This document shows positions 1 through 9,107 of a stretch of DNA of 38,588 bases, one piece after another. Position numbers and translations under genes: made by a program. Position 1 is the first letter of the stretch, and every line of letters begins with the position of its first letter. The stretch spans positions 1 to 38,588 of the forward strand of contig JALWOP010000422.1 of assembly GCA_027083445.1 (NCBI GenBank), in the 5' to 3' direction. Source of the stretch: Planctomycetota bacterium (GTDB lineage: Bacteria > Planctomycetota > UBA1135 > GCA-002686595). Below the pieces are notes generated by a model, which saw nothing but the letters and a program-made list of their open reading frames with translations, searched no databases and was not told the DNA's origin.

Positions 1-20
1 GCCGGCAGCGGCCCACTCAC

Positions 21-1457
21 CTAGCGCCCTCCGCCGGAGTCGGAACCGGCTTCCGGCTCGAAATCTCCCCGAGATCGGTAGAGGGGGTTGGGCTCGGTCG
101 GGACCGGAGCCCCCACCGCTTCGCGCCACCGCGCGAGACGCTCGGCGAGACGTGCACGCACCTTGGGGTAGCGCGCCGAACACTCCCCCCCCTCTCCCGG
201 ATCCGCCTCGAGATCATAGAGCTCGAAGGCGCCGCTCTCGAAACGCTCGATCAGCTTCCAGCGCGACGTGACCAAGGCGCCGGAGGGGGTCTCGCGCCAG
301 CGACCCTGCCTGCGGTCGGCGCGGGAATAGGACTCGAGGTAGACCGGAAAGTGGAAGAAAAGGCCGTCGCGCTCGGGCGCCTCTCCCCCGCACCACAGGG
401 GCAGGAGGTCGACCCCGTCCAGGGGAGGTAGCTCTTCTCCGCCGATCCCCGCCGCGGAACAGAAGGTCGGGTAAAGATCGAGGGCGATCTGGGGCACGGC
501 GCACTCGCCCCCCGCAGGCACACGGGAGGGCCAACGCACGATCCAAGGCTCGCGGATGCCCCCCTCGTAGAGCTCACCCTTGCCACCGCGAAGGGGTCCC
601 GCACTCTGGAGATCCGGAGCGCCCGGTGGCTGGTAAGGACCGTTGTCCGAGAGGAAGACGACCAGGGTCTTTTCGCTGAGCCCCGCCGCATCGAGCGCCT
701 TCAGGACGCGCCCCACCGCCTCGTCGAGGGCGCTGACCATCGCCGCGTAGCGCGCCGCACCGACCGGCCGGTCGGAGTAGCGGGCAATCAGGTCGGGACG
801 GGCCTGATGGGGAGAATGGACTGCATAGAAGGGCAGATAGAGGAAGAAGGGCTCGGCCGCGTGGCGAGTGATGAAGGCCGCCGCCTCCTCTCCCAGGCGA
901 TCGGTGAGGTACTCCCCCCGCGGTCCATCCTCGAGGGCAGGCAGGTGGTAGGGACTGAAGTAGCTCTTCGGGTGGCCCTGGATCCCTCCCGCCAGCGCCT
1001 CGTCGAAACCCTGGATGCGCGGGTCGGAGCCCAGGTGCCACTTGCCGAAAAGGCCCGTCACGTAACCCGCCGCTCGCAGACTCTCCGCCAGGGTGACCCA
1101 GCGCTCCTCCAGGACGGTTCGATTGGGAATGGGAATCAGCCTGCGATCGGAAGCCGAGCCACGCTTGGAAGTTCCGACGGTGTAGATCCCGGTCGCCGGA
1201 GCGTAGCGTCCGGTCATCAGAGCGGCCCGCGTCGGAGCGCAGTTGGGCGCGGGTGCATACCCCCGCGTACAGCGCAGTCCCTCGGCAGCCAAACGATCGA
1301 GGTTTGGCGTTCGGTGGTAGGGATGCCCATAGCAAGCGAGGTCCCCATAGCCCAAATCGTCCGCCAGGATGAGGACCAGGTTCGGCCGGGAGGGAACCTG
1401 GGCCGCGAGAGGGGCGAGCAGAAGCAGCGCCCAGAGGAAGATGCGCCCCGAGCTCAT
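21..1457 (-). CDS. Secreted sulfatase (arylsulfatase family S1)
   Basis: A 478-residue formylglycine-dependent sulfatase predicted to hydrolyse sulfate esters outside the cytoplasm, probably on sulfated glycans. The N-terminus has a hydrophobic signal peptide (about residues 5-20, ending LAAQ). The metal-binding pair D33-D34 lies in 'LADDLGYGD'. The maturation signature is C73-A-P-T-R followed by ALMTGR, where C73 would become formylglycine. Later parts ('GLFGKWHLG', 'FLSDNGP', 'LRGGKGELYEGGIREP') are standard for the family, and the length is normal. The ATG at 1457 was chosen because it opens the signal peptide and its ATGA overlaps the stop of the upstream DUF1501 gene; an in-frame extension to 1853 is low-complexity and lies inside that gene. 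It is the last complete gene of a six-gene operon. The substrate cannot be told from sequence. Confidence 0.93.
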   Translation of the reverse strand: MSSGRIFLWALLLLAPLAAQVPSRPNLVLILADDLGYGDLACYGHPYHRTPNLDRLAAEGLRCTRGYAPAPNCAPTRAALMTGRYAPATGIYTVGTSKRGSASDRRLIPIPNRTVLEERWVTLAESLRAAGYVTGLFGKWHLGSDPRIQGFDEALAGGIQGHPKSYFSPYHLPALEDGPRGEYLTDRLGEEAAAFITRHAAEPFFLYLPFYAVHSPHQARPDLIARYSDRPVGAARYAAMVSALDEAVGRVLKALDAAGLSEKTLVVFLSDNGPYQPPGAPDLQSAGPLRGGKGELYEGGIREPWIVRWPSRVPAGGECAVPQIALDLYPTFCSAAGIGGEELPPLDGVDLLPLWCGGEAPERDGLFFHFPVYLESYSRADRRQGRWRETPSGALVTSRWKLIERFESGAFELYDLEADPGEGGECSARYPKVRARLAERLARWREAVGAPVPTEPNPLYRSRGDFEPEAGSDSGGGR

Positions 1458-2923
1458 GCCAGGAGTTCTTTCACCACCCGTGGGCCGTCCTCGACGCCGA
1501 TCAAGCGCGCATCGAGTCCCTGGAAGGGATAGCGCAACCGGAAGGGGTCCAGGCCCAGCAGATAGAGCAGCGTCGCCTGCAGATCGCGTACCGACATGGG
1601 GTCGTGGGTGATGGAGTAGCCCAGCTCGTCGGTCGCGCCGTGCACATGACCGCGACGCACACCACCCCCCGCCATCCAGATCGTGAAACAGTCGGGGTGG
1701 TGGTCCCGGCCCAGGAAGGTCGAGCCGCCGCGCTTTTCGTTCATCGCCGTACGCCCGAACTCGCCCCCCCACACGACCAGGGTCTCGTCGAGCAGACCGC
1801 GCCGATCCAGATCCCCGAGCAGGGCGGCGATGGGACGATCGACCTGCCGGCACTTTTCCGGGAAGGCGTGCAGGAGGTCGTCATGGGCGCCCGTCCCGTG
1901 CAGGTCCCATCCCCAATCGAAGAGTTGCACGAAGCGTACGCCGTTCTCGACCAACCGCCGCGCAAGCAGGCAGTTGTTGGCAAAGGAGGCTTCCCCGGGG
2001 CGGGCCCCGTACTCGGCCAGAATCGATTCACTCTCCTGGGAAAGATCCATCACCCCCGGCACGCTGGTCTGCATCCGATAGGCGAGCTCATACTGCTCGA
2101 TGCGCGCCAGGGTTTCGGGATCCAAAACCTCCTCGTAGTGCATGCGGTTCAGCTCTCCGAGGGTGTCGAGCATCCCGCGGCGCAACTCACGGGTCATACC
2201 AGGGGGATCGGAGACATAGAGAATCGGATCCCCCTTTCCGCGCAGACGCACCCCCTGATGCTGGGAGGGCAGGAAGCCGCTGCCCCAGATGCTCTTGCCT
2301 CCAGTGGGGTCGCTGCCCCCAGAGACCATGACGACAAAGCTCGGCAGGTTCTTGTTGATCGAACCCAGGCCCCAACTGACCCAGGAGCCGATCGAAGCAA
2401 AGCCGAAGTTGGCGTTGCCCGTGAAGAGCATGAGATCCGCCGGCGCGTGGTTGAACTGGTCGGTGTGGAGCGAGCGCACCACCGTCAGCTCGTCGACCCA
2501 CTGGGCCAGGTAGGGCAGTCGGTCACTCATCTCCAGACCGCTGGAACCCGCCCGCACTATGGGGTAGGGCGAACCGAGCAGGGTGGGGTGTCCCTTGATG
2601 AAGGCCAGCCGTCGGCCCTCGAGGAAAGCCTCTGGACAGAGTTCTCCATGCCGTCGCTGCAGTTCCGGCTTGGGATCGAAGAGGTCCTGTTGGGGCGGCC
2701 CCCCCGCCATCTCCAGGTAGATCACCGCCTTGGCCCGAGCCCGGTGGAGGGGCGGTGGCGTGACGGGGGCCTCCTCTCCGGGAAATGCCCGAGGAAGAGA
2801 AAGGGGCAGAGATTCGGCCAGGCCCGCTTCCGCGAGGGCCAGTTCCGAAAAGGCCAGCGCACCGAGGGAGAGCCCACCGGCACCCAAGAACTTGCGGCGC
2901 GTGAGTTCCGTTTCTCGCTTCAT
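1454..2923 (-). CDS. DUF1501 family protein, Tat-exported
   Basis: A 489-residue DUF1501 protein. The N-terminus carries a twin-arginine signal (TRRKFLGAGG, about residues 8-17) followed by a hydrophobic stretch, so it should be exported folded. DUF1501 belongs to the alkaline-phosphatase/sulfatase-like fold, but its reaction is not established. Typical family segments are visible: 'MAGGPPQQDLFDPKP' near residue 73, 'FVQLFDWGWDLHG' and 'VVWGGEFGRT' in the C-terminal half. The gene overlaps the upstream PSCyt1/DUF1549/DUF1553 gene and the downstream sulfatase by 4 bases (ATGA) at each end, which points to translational coupling. In Planctomycetota these families are very often paired, and the two products are thought to act together at the cell surface or in the periplasm. 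Family assignment is firm; the biochemical role is unknown. Confidence 0.93.
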   Translation of the reverse strand: MKRETELTRRKFLGAGGLSLGALAFSELALAEAGLAESLPLSLPRAFPGEEAPVTPPPLHRARAKAVIYLEMAGGPPQQDLFDPKPELQRRHGELCPEAFLEGRRLAFIKGHPTLLGSPYPIVRAGSSGLEMSDRLPYLAQWVDELTVVRSLHTDQFNHAPADLMLFTGNANFGFASIGSWVSWGLGSINKNLPSFVVMVSGGSDPTGGKSIWGSGFLPSQHQGVRLRGKGDPILYVSDPPGMTRELRRGMLDTLGELNRMHYEEVLDPETLARIEQYELAYRMQTSVPGVMDLSQESESILAEYGARPGEASFANNCLLARRLVENGVRFVQLFDWGWDLHGTGAHDDLLHAFPEKCRQVDRPIAALLGDLDRRGLLDETLVVWGGEFGRTAMNEKRGGSTFLGRDHHPDCFTIWMAGGGVRRGHVHGATDELGYSITHDPMSVRDLQATLLYLLGLDPFRLRYPFQGLDARLIGVEDGPRVVKELLA

Positions 2924-5181
2924 GGCCGGGTCAAGAACTCATCCAGGTTGAGCAGCACCGCCGCCACGGTGCTCCAGGTCGCCAGCACGCGCAGGGTCTC
3001 GTCCGACACGACATCTTCTGTACGAACCCCCGCCAGGGCACGCCATTCGGGCGGGGATTCCTGGCCCAGTCGGGTGAAGCTCGAGTGGTAGAGCCCGAGC
3101 AACAGTTCGAGCTCGCGCGGACGGGCGGCGCGCACGAGACACGCCCGCACGCCCATGCGCAGACCGCGCAGGATCGGCGCATCGGGGGTGGATCCGGCGC
3201 AAGACTCCTCCTCGGCTGCGGCCGCCATCCGTCTCCCCAAGGCTTGGGCGCACTCCAGGTAGACCGGATCGTTCAGGGTGACGAGCACCTGCAGCGGTGT
3301 GTTGGTCGCGATGCGACGCAGGGTGCAGGTCTCGCGGCTCGGTGCATCGAAGGTCGCCAGGGATGGATAGGGGGCGGTGCGCCGCCAGAAGGTATAGATC
3401 GCCCGCCGGTAGCGATCCTCCCCCGTGCTGGTCTTCCACTCCCGCTGACCGTTGAACGCGGCCTGCCAAATGCCCGGCGGCTGGGGGGGGTAAACCGGAG
3501 GCCCATGCAGCTTGCGGCTGAGAAGCCCACTCGCGGCCAGGGCCTGGTCGCGCACCGCCTCTGCCCAAAGACGCCTCCGCGGCATGCGCGAATAGAGACG
3601 ATCCTCCGGATCGAGGCGCAGGGCCCGCTCGCTGGGGACCGCGGACTGGCGGAAGGTGGCCGAGGTGACGATGCGCCGGAGGAGTGCCCGGGTGTCCCAT
3701 CCGCTCTCCACGTATTCCAGGGCCAGATAGTCGAGCAGCCCGGGGTGCGTCGGTCGGGCCCCTTGGCGACCGAAATCCTCCAAGGTAGCGACCAGCCCGC
3801 GCCCGAAGATCGCCGCCCAAAAACGATTGACCGTCACCCGGGCCGTGAGGGGGTTGTCGGGGGAGGTCAGCCAAGCCGCCAGGCCGAGCCGATTGCGGGG
3901 AGCCCCCTCCGGCCAGGGATGGAAGGCGGCGGGAACTCCCGGCTGCACCTCCTCCAGGGGCGCGAGGAAGTTTCCCCGGGCGAGGACGTGGGTCGTGCGC
4001 CGCTGATCGGAGGGCAGCTCCTCCATCACCGGGATGCGCACCTCGCCCTCGGCGTCCGAACTCCCCTGCCCCCCAGGGAGCGGCACCGCCAGGAGCGGCT
4101 GCTCGTCGTTGGTGTCCCGATCCCGGGTCTGGTTGAAGATGGCGAAGAGCGAGTAGTACTCCTCGATCGTGATCGGGTCGTACTTGTGGCTGTGACACTT
4201 GGCACAACCAAAGGTGAGCCCCATCCACACCTGCATGGTGGTGTCGGTTCGATCCTTGACCGCCTCGACTCGGAACTCTTCGTCGTCGGTCCCCCCCTCG
4301 GTGTTGTTCTTGGTGTTGCGGTGGAAAGCCGATGCGATGCGTTGGGCAAGGGTCGGCTGCGCAACCAGGTCCCCCGCAAGCTGGTCGCGGGTGAACTCGT
4401 CGAAGGGAAGGTTCTGGTTGAAGGCGTCGATCACCCAGTCCCGGTAGGGCCAGATCGTCCGCAGGGGATCGGAACCGTAACCGGCGGAATCGGCATAGCG
4501 CGCCAGGTCGAGCCAGAGACTGGCCCAACGCTCCCCGTAGGCTGGGTCGGCGAGGAGGTCATCGACGAGCCGCGAGTAGGCTCCCGGCTCGGTGTCGTCC
4601 AAGAAGGCCTGCACCCGCTCGGGTGAAGGGGGCAGGCCGGTCAGGACCAGGGCAGCGCGCCGCGCCAGAATGGCTCGCTCTGCCTCGGGCGCGGGTTCGA
4701 GGCCCGCCTCTTCGAGCCGCGCCAAGATGAAACGATCCAGGTCATCCCGCACCCAGGAGCGATTCCGCACCTCGGGCAGGGGACGGCGCCGCGGCGGCGT
4801 GAAGGCCCAGTGCCCCTCAAAGGGAGCCCCGGCCTCGACCCAACTGCGCAGGAGTTCGATCTCGGAGGCCGTCAGGGGCGGTCCGCTCTCGGCGGGGGGC
4901 ATGCGCTCATCGTCATCGTCCGCTTGAACGCGCTCCAGGAGTCGACTGGCCGCGGGATCCCCCGGAACGACGACCGCCAGGGCTCCGCGGCGCAGGTCGA
5001 GCCGCAGGTCCGCTTCGCGGCGCGACCCATCGGGCCCGTGGCAGGCGTAGCAGCGCCTGGCCAGGAGGGCCGCCGCGTCGGCAGCTAGGTCGGGGTTCGG
5101 CGGGGACCCGCTGGGGTCGGCATCCCTGGGCTGCGCTGGCGCCCAGCCGCCCGCAATGGAGAGGAGCGCGATGGCTAGCAT
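2920..5181 (-). CDS. PSCyt1/DUF1549/DUF1553 planctomycete cytochrome protein
   Basis: A 753-residue exported protein with a short signal peptide (about residues 1-17). A cytochrome c haem-binding motif C44-Y-A-C-H48 is followed by GPDG and a 'DLRLDLR' segment, as in the PSCyt1 domain. DUF1549 follows (about 130-340) and contains a second CxxCH in 'CAKCHSHKYDP', then DUF1553 (about 420-700, with 'NPLTARVTVNRFW' and 'TPLQVLVTLNDP'). At 753 residues it is shorter than many family members, which carry an extra LamG or Ig-like insert; the region between DUF1549 and DUF1553 is short here. It starts 11 bases after the stop of the GT4 gene upstream, with a GGGAG-like ribosome site close to the ATG, and overlaps DUF1501 by 4 bases. 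The two haem motifs suggest electron transfer, but the reaction is not known. Confidence 0.94.
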   Translation of the reverse strand: MLAIALLSIAGGWAPAQPRDADPSGSPPNPDLAADAAALLARRCYACHGPDGSRREADLRLDLRRGALAVVVPGDPAASRLLERVQADDDDERMPPAESGPPLTASEIELLRSWVEAGAPFEGHWAFTPPRRRPLPEVRNRSWVRDDLDRFILARLEEAGLEPAPEAERAILARRAALVLTGLPPSPERVQAFLDDTEPGAYSRLVDDLLADPAYGERWASLWLDLARYADSAGYGSDPLRTIWPYRDWVIDAFNQNLPFDEFTRDQLAGDLVAQPTLAQRIASAFHRNTKNNTEGGTDDEEFRVEAVKDRTDTTMQVWMGLTFGCAKCHSHKYDPITIEEYYSLFAIFNQTRDRDTNDEQPLLAVPLPGGQGSSDAEGEVRIPVMEELPSDQRRTTHVLARGNFLAPLEEVQPGVPAAFHPWPEGAPRNRLGLAAWLTSPDNPLTARVTVNRFWAAIFGRGLVATLEDFGRQGARPTHPGLLDYLALEYVESGWDTRALLRRIVTSATFRQSAVPSERALRLDPEDRLYSRMPRRRLWAEAVRDQALAASGLLSRKLHGPPVYPPQPPGIWQAAFNGQREWKTSTGEDRYRRAIYTFWRRTAPYPSLATFDAPSRETCTLRRIATNTPLQVLVTLNDPVYLECAQALGRRMAAAAEEESCAGSTPDAPILRGLRMGVRACLVRAARPRELELLLGLYHSSFTRLGQESPPEWRALAGVRTEDVVSDETLRVLATWSTVAAVLLNLDEFLTRP

Positions 5182-5192
5182 GCACTCCCACC

Positions 5193-6338
5193 TTACACCC
5201 CGGAGCCACCGATCGCTTCACGGTAGATCGCCAGGGTCTCGTCCACCATGCGGTCCAGGCCGAAGGCGTCGTGGACGCGGCGCCTGCCCGCCTCGCCCAG
5301 ACTCCGGCGCAAGGCGGGATTCCGCGCCAGCCGAACCATGCCCTCGGCCAGGGCGGCGGGATCATCGGCGGGGACGAGCAGGCCGGTCTCCCCCTCGACG
5401 ACCACCTCCGGAATCGCCGACACGCGCGTCGAGAGGACCGGCAAGCCGGCCGCCATCGCCTCGAGGAAGACCAGCCCCAGCCCCTCCCAGCGGGAGGCCA
5501 TGGTGAAGACGTCGGCGGCGCCGAGCAGTCGCGGTACGTCCCTGCGGATCCCGGCGAAGAGGCAGCCGCCATCCTCGAGCACACCCGCCTGCGAAGCCGC
5601 CTCACGCGCCTTTTCGACACCGTCGGCAAAGGGGTCTCCCCCCACAAGCCACAGCCGCAACCGGCCCCCACCCGCCTCGGCCGCGGCCCGGGCTCGGGCG
5701 AAGGCTTCGATCAGAACCTCGTGCGCCTTCTGGGGCGCGAAGCGTGCGACGCAGATGAAGACCACGTCCTGCTCTCCCGCCCCCAGCTCGGCCCGCAGCG
5801 CCCTGCGCTCCTCCCGGGAGATGGCGGCCGCCTCCTCGAAGGGCTTGGGGTCGAGACCGTAGTAGACCCGTCGCAGCTTCGAGCGGCGCAGACGTCCATG
5901 CTCGACCATGAAGCGTCCCACGTGGTCGGAGAGGACGATCGTGCGCACTGGGAGGTTCCCCACCAGGCCGTGCAGGCGGCTGACGAGCGGGCGCATCAGG
6001 GCCCGCTCGTCATTGTGCTTGCCCGCGAAGAGCTTGCGCCGCGCACCCAAGGCGGTTGCGGAGAGAGCGGTCAGGAAATCCGCCCGGAGCAGGTGGCTGT
6101 GGACGAGATCGCACCACGCCAGGTGAGGCCGGAGCCGCAGAGGGAATCCCAAGCCCTTGCCGACCGGTCCCACCCACTCCGCACCGGCGGCTCGAAAGTC
6201 CTCCACCAGGGTTCCCTCGCCCAGTAGGTAGGCCACGCGCACGGCGTGTCCCCGGGCCACCTGCCCCCGTACCTGGTGCAGGATATGCATCTCGGCCCCG
6301 CCCACGTCGAGGGTGGTGATGACGTGCAAGATCTTCAT
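5193..6338 (-). CDS. GT4 family glycosyltransferase
   Basis: A 381-residue cytoplasmic glycosyltransferase of the GT-B fold, family GT4, expected to transfer a sugar from a nucleotide-sugar donor to a lipid-linked acceptor. The N-terminus 'ILHVITTLDVGGAE' is the classic acceptor-domain start with the G-G loop. The donor-binding C-terminal half has 'RWEGLGLVFLEAMAAGLPV' with the conserved E-x7-E, followed by 'EGETGLLVPADDP'. Length is typical. Its ATG overlaps the stop of the upstream GT4 gene (ATGA), and the stop lies 11 bases before the PSCyt1 gene. With the sugar transferase and the other GT4 gene it forms an apparent three-gene exopolysaccharide-assembly set. Donor and acceptor cannot be read from the sequence. 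Confidence 0.93.
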   Translation of the reverse strand: MKILHVITTLDVGGAEMHILHQVRGQVARGHAVRVAYLLGEGTLVEDFRAAGAEWVGPVGKGLGFPLRLRPHLAWCDLVHSHLLRADFLTALSATALGARRKLFAGKHNDERALMRPLVSRLHGLVGNLPVRTIVLSDHVGRFMVEHGRLRRSKLRRVYYGLDPKPFEEAAAISREERRALRAELGAGEQDVVFICVARFAPQKAHEVLIEAFARARAAAEAGGGRLRLWLVGGDPFADGVEKAREAASQAGVLEDGGCLFAGIRRDVPRLLGAADVFTMASRWEGLGLVFLEAMAAGLPVLSTRVSAIPEVVVEGETGLLVPADDPAALAEGMVRLARNPALRRSLGEAGRRRVHDAFGLDRMVDETLAIYREAIGGSGV

Positions 6339-7462
6339 GCCAAGGCCTCCCGATAGACGTCGATCAATCCCGCCACCATCGTCTCCAGGGTGTAGCTCTC
6401 CAAGACGCGCGCCCGGCCGGCCCGCCCCATGTCGGCCCGCTCGGCTGGTGAACGTTCCAACAGCGAGCCCAGCGCCGCGGCCAGGGGCCCCGAACCGATG
6501 CCGGAGGAGAGCAGGCCGGTGACTCCGGGGAGGATCAAGTCACGCGCCCCATCGACCGGGTGGGCGACGACGGGCAGGCCGGAGGCCATCGCCTCGAGCA
6601 CGATGTAGGGCATGCCCTCCCAACGGGAGGGCAGCACGAGTAGGTCCGCGCCGGCCAGGATGGCGGGCACGTCGCTGCGCGCTCCGGTAAAGACGACCCG
6701 ATCGGCCACGCCCAGCTTCTTCGCCAACTCGCGCAGGGGCCGGTCCTCTCCTGGGCCGACCAGGAGCAGTTGGAGGTCCGGAACGGAGCGCAGGGCTTCG
6801 AGGGCCAGGTCCTGTCCCTTGGCCGCATAGAGCAGGCCGACCAGCGCCGCGACGGGGCGCTTTGGATCGAGCCCCAGCTCCGCCCGCGACAGGGGAGTCA
6901 CCCCCTGGAAACGGGCCGGGTCGATCCCGTTGGGTACGACCCGGACGCGCTCCGGCGCAACGACCCCCGAACGCCGGAAGGTCTCGGCTTCACTGGGGCT
7001 GACCGCCACCAGCAGGGCGCTCCGCCGCGCGTAGTGCTTCTCGATCGCCCGATAGAGCGCCCGCTTGGGGGGCGAGAAGAGTGCCCCGAAGAGAAAGGCG
7101 AAGGTGTGCGGAGTGTGCACGCGCACGCCGATGCCGGTCGCCAGGGAGGCGTGCCTTCCCAGCACTCCGGCCTTGCTCGAGTGGGTGTGCACGATGTCGG
7201 GCCGCAACTCGCGCAGGAGCGCCTTCAAGGCCCGAGCGTGGGCGCGGTCCCGGAGCGGGTCGATCGAACGCACCATGTCGAGGCGCCGCACCCCCACTCC
7301 CTCCGCCTCGAGCGCATCGAGATCGGCGGGGAAGGCGGGGTCGCGCAGGGTGGCGGCGGCGACGTGGACCTCGAGCCCCGCCCGCTGCTGCCAGCGGGCA
7401 ACGTCGACCAGGTGCCGGCGAGTGCCCCCGATGGTGCACTCCATGACGTGCAGGACACGCAC
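6335..7462 (-). CDS. GT4 family glycosyltransferase
   Basis: A 375-residue GT-B glycosyltransferase, family GT4, distinct from its downstream neighbour. 'VLHVMECTIGGTRRH' opens the acceptor domain, 'DIVHTHSSKAGVLGRHA' and 'HTPHTFAF' follow, and the donor domain contains 'VVPNGIDPARF' and 'RWEGMPYIVLEAMASGLPVV' with the E-x7-E pattern. The start is GTG at 7462, which gives the correct family N-terminus; the gap to the upstream sugar transferase is only 10 bases and contains a purine-rich tract on the coding strand. The stop overlaps the next GT4 start. It probably adds a later sugar in the glycan started by the polyprenyl-phosphate sugar transferase. The exact sugar is unknown. Confidence 0.92.
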   Translation of the reverse strand: MRVLHVMECTIGGTRRHLVDVARWQQRAGLEVHVAAATLRDPAFPADLDALEAEGVGVRRLDMVRSIDPLRDRAHARALKALLRELRPDIVHTHSSKAGVLGRHASLATGIGVRVHTPHTFAFLFGALFSPPKRALYRAIEKHYARRSALLVAVSPSEAETFRRSGVVAPERVRVVPNGIDPARFQGVTPLSRAELGLDPKRPVAALVGLLYAAKGQDLALEALRSVPDLQLLLVGPGEDRPLRELAKKLGVADRVVFTGARSDVPAILAGADLLVLPSRWEGMPYIVLEAMASGLPVVAHPVDGARDLILPGVTGLLSSGIGSGPLAAALGSLLERSPAERADMGRAGRARVLESYTLETMVAGLIDVYREALA

Positions 7463-7472
7463 GCGAAGGAGG

Positions 7473-8972
7473 TTAGTAGGCTCCCGTGCCCTTGGCCACC
7501 GCGAAACCGGTCAGGGCGATGATGACCAGGTCGAGCAGGAAGGACTGGTGCTCGATGTAGTAGAGGTCGTAGTCGAGGTTGTCGTGGATCGCGTTTTGAC
7601 GGGCGTAGCTGATCTGCCACAGACCGGTCACGCCCGGCTTGGCCCGCAAGCGCTCGCGATCCAGAGGACCGTAGGTCTCGACGATGAAAGGCATCTCGGG
7701 GCGCGGCCCGACGACGCTCATGTCCCCCCGCAGCACGTTCCAGAAGTTGGGTAGCTCGTCCAGGCTGTAGCGCCGCAAGAAACGTCCCACACGGGTCACG
7801 CGCGGATCGCTCTCGGTCTTCGGAGCCGGCGCGTCCTTGCAGTCGCGCACGTGCATGGTGCGGAACTTGATCATCTGGAACGGGCGTCCGTCCTTGCCGA
7901 TGCGGGTCTGGCGGAAGAAGACCGGGCCCTCGGACTCGCGCTTGATCAAGACGGCACTGACCAGGAAGAAGACCGAGGTCAGGGCGAGCACCACCGAAGC
8001 GACGACGATGTCGAGGAGCCGCTTGGAGCCGAGGTAGAGCAAACTCTCACGGCGCTCGGGGCGTGCGATGAGCGGGATCGAGTCCAGGTTCTCGATGCGC
8101 ACCTTGTAGCTCATCAGGTGATAGAAGCGCGGGACGACGTGGTAGCTGATACCCAACCGCTCGAGCTCGGCGATGATCGCCATCACCTTTTCCTCGGGAG
8201 CGTCGGGAAGAGCGACGAAGACCTCACCGACCTTGTTCTGTCCCAGGACCCGCTCCAGGTCGCGCGTGGATCCGAGGACACGGCTACGCTCGATCATCGT
8301 CCCCTCGGCCTCGTTGTCATCGACGAAGCCGATGAAGTTGAGCCCCAGGGTGGGCACGAGCAGGAACTTGCGCTGGAGCCGCTGCCCCGTCTGCCCAGCG
8401 CCGATGACGACGACGTTGCGATTGCCGATGCCTCGCCGGTGCAGCCCTTGGATGACTTTGAAGGAGACGAAACGGCTGACCATGGTGAAGACCAGGATCA
8501 GCACGAAGGCCAGCACCAAAACCACCCGCGAATAGAGGTCGGGGTGCACCGAGAGGTCGACGGCACGGTGCATGCGCACCAGGTAGCTGAACAGGCCACT
8601 CGTCTCGGTGCCGGAAGCTACGGTCGTGCCCCTCAGGAAAACCATCAGCGCGAGCACGACCAGGAACGAGGTCACCGTCGCCTTGGTGACCGCCTTGAAC
8701 TCCTCGACGTTGAGCAGGCTCTTGATCGGGCTGTACATCCCGAAGCGGTGGAAGGCGATCAGGCAGACCGCCGCGGTGATCGAGAAGATCTCCCGATAGG
8801 TCTCGAGCCGGTTGGCGACATCCAGGGGACCCTCGGGAGCCTGGAGCAGGCTGTCCCGCAGGGCCCAAGCGGTGACGCAAGCCAGAACCACCACCAAGAG
8901 GTCGACCACGACCTGGATCGACAGGATCAAGGGCTCGAAGTTGCGCCGGACGAATGTCCCCAGCGAACTCAT
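7473..8972 (-). CDS. Polyprenyl-phosphate sugar phosphotransferase, WcaJ/WbaP-like
   Basis: A 499-residue inner-membrane protein that should start exopolysaccharide synthesis by moving a sugar-1-phosphate from a nucleotide sugar to undecaprenyl phosphate. The N-terminal third has four or five membrane segments (for example near residues 15-40, 65-85, 115-135 and 165-190). A soluble CoA/NAD-binding-like domain follows ('RNVVVIGAGQTGQRLQRK'). The C-terminal catalytic bacterial sugar-transferase domain starts at 'GSKRLLDIVVAS' and includes a re-entrant helix, 'FFRQTRIGKDGRPFQMIKFRTM', 'SLDELPNFWNVLRGDMS' and 'VGPRPEMP', all diagnostic for the family. Length fits the WcaJ/WbaP class. It heads the six-gene operon, and a -10-like element lies about 107 bases upstream of the ATG. 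No clear Shine-Dalgarno sequence precedes the start. Confidence 0.94.
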   Translation of the reverse strand: MSSLGTFVRRNFEPLILSIQVVVDLLVVVLACVTAWALRDSLLQAPEGPLDVANRLETYREIFSITAAVCLIAFHRFGMYSPIKSLLNVEEFKAVTKATVTSFLVVLALMVFLRGTTVASGTETSGLFSYLVRMHRAVDLSVHPDLYSRVVLVLAFVLILVFTMVSRFVSFKVIQGLHRRGIGNRNVVVIGAGQTGQRLQRKFLLVPTLGLNFIGFVDDNEAEGTMIERSRVLGSTRDLERVLGQNKVGEVFVALPDAPEEKVMAIIAELERLGISYHVVPRFYHLMSYKVRIENLDSIPLIARPERRESLLYLGSKRLLDIVVASVVLALTSVFFLVSAVLIKRESEGPVFFRQTRIGKDGRPFQMIKFRTMHVRDCKDAPAPKTESDPRVTRVGRFLRRYSLDELPNFWNVLRGDMSVVGPRPEMPFIVETYGPLDRERLRAKPGVTGLWQISYARQNAIHDNLDYDLYYIEHQSFLLDLVIIALTGFAVAKGTGAY

Positions 8973-9078
8973 GGCGCGATGGGATGGAGCGGTTCACGCG
9001 GGAGCCGCCGCTCCGGGAAAACGAGGGAGTCGGTCACGGTGGTGGGAGAGGAGGAGCACCGCCAAGTGCCCCTAGAGA

Positions 9079-9084
9079 AGGATA
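9079..9084 (-). promoter_or_regulatory. -10-like element TATCCT ahead of the glycan operon
   Basis: The 135-base gap between the nucleosidase stop and the sugar-transferase start holds TATCCT on the minus strand. It lies within GCCGGGTATCCTT, a 13-base sequence found again exactly at 12116-12128 before another gene. I see no convincing -35 hexamer. Transcription from here would give a leader of about 100 bases and could serve all six genes down to base 21. This is inference from sequence. Confidence 0.4.
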
Positions 9085-9107
9085 CCCGGCCCGGGCGGGG
9101 ATGCCCC

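Noticed and set aside
1-20. Possible start of a further operon gene at a GTG directly after the sulfatase stop (minus strand)
   Set aside because: Only six codons are inside the window and it is in the same frame as the sulfatase, so nothing can be supported.
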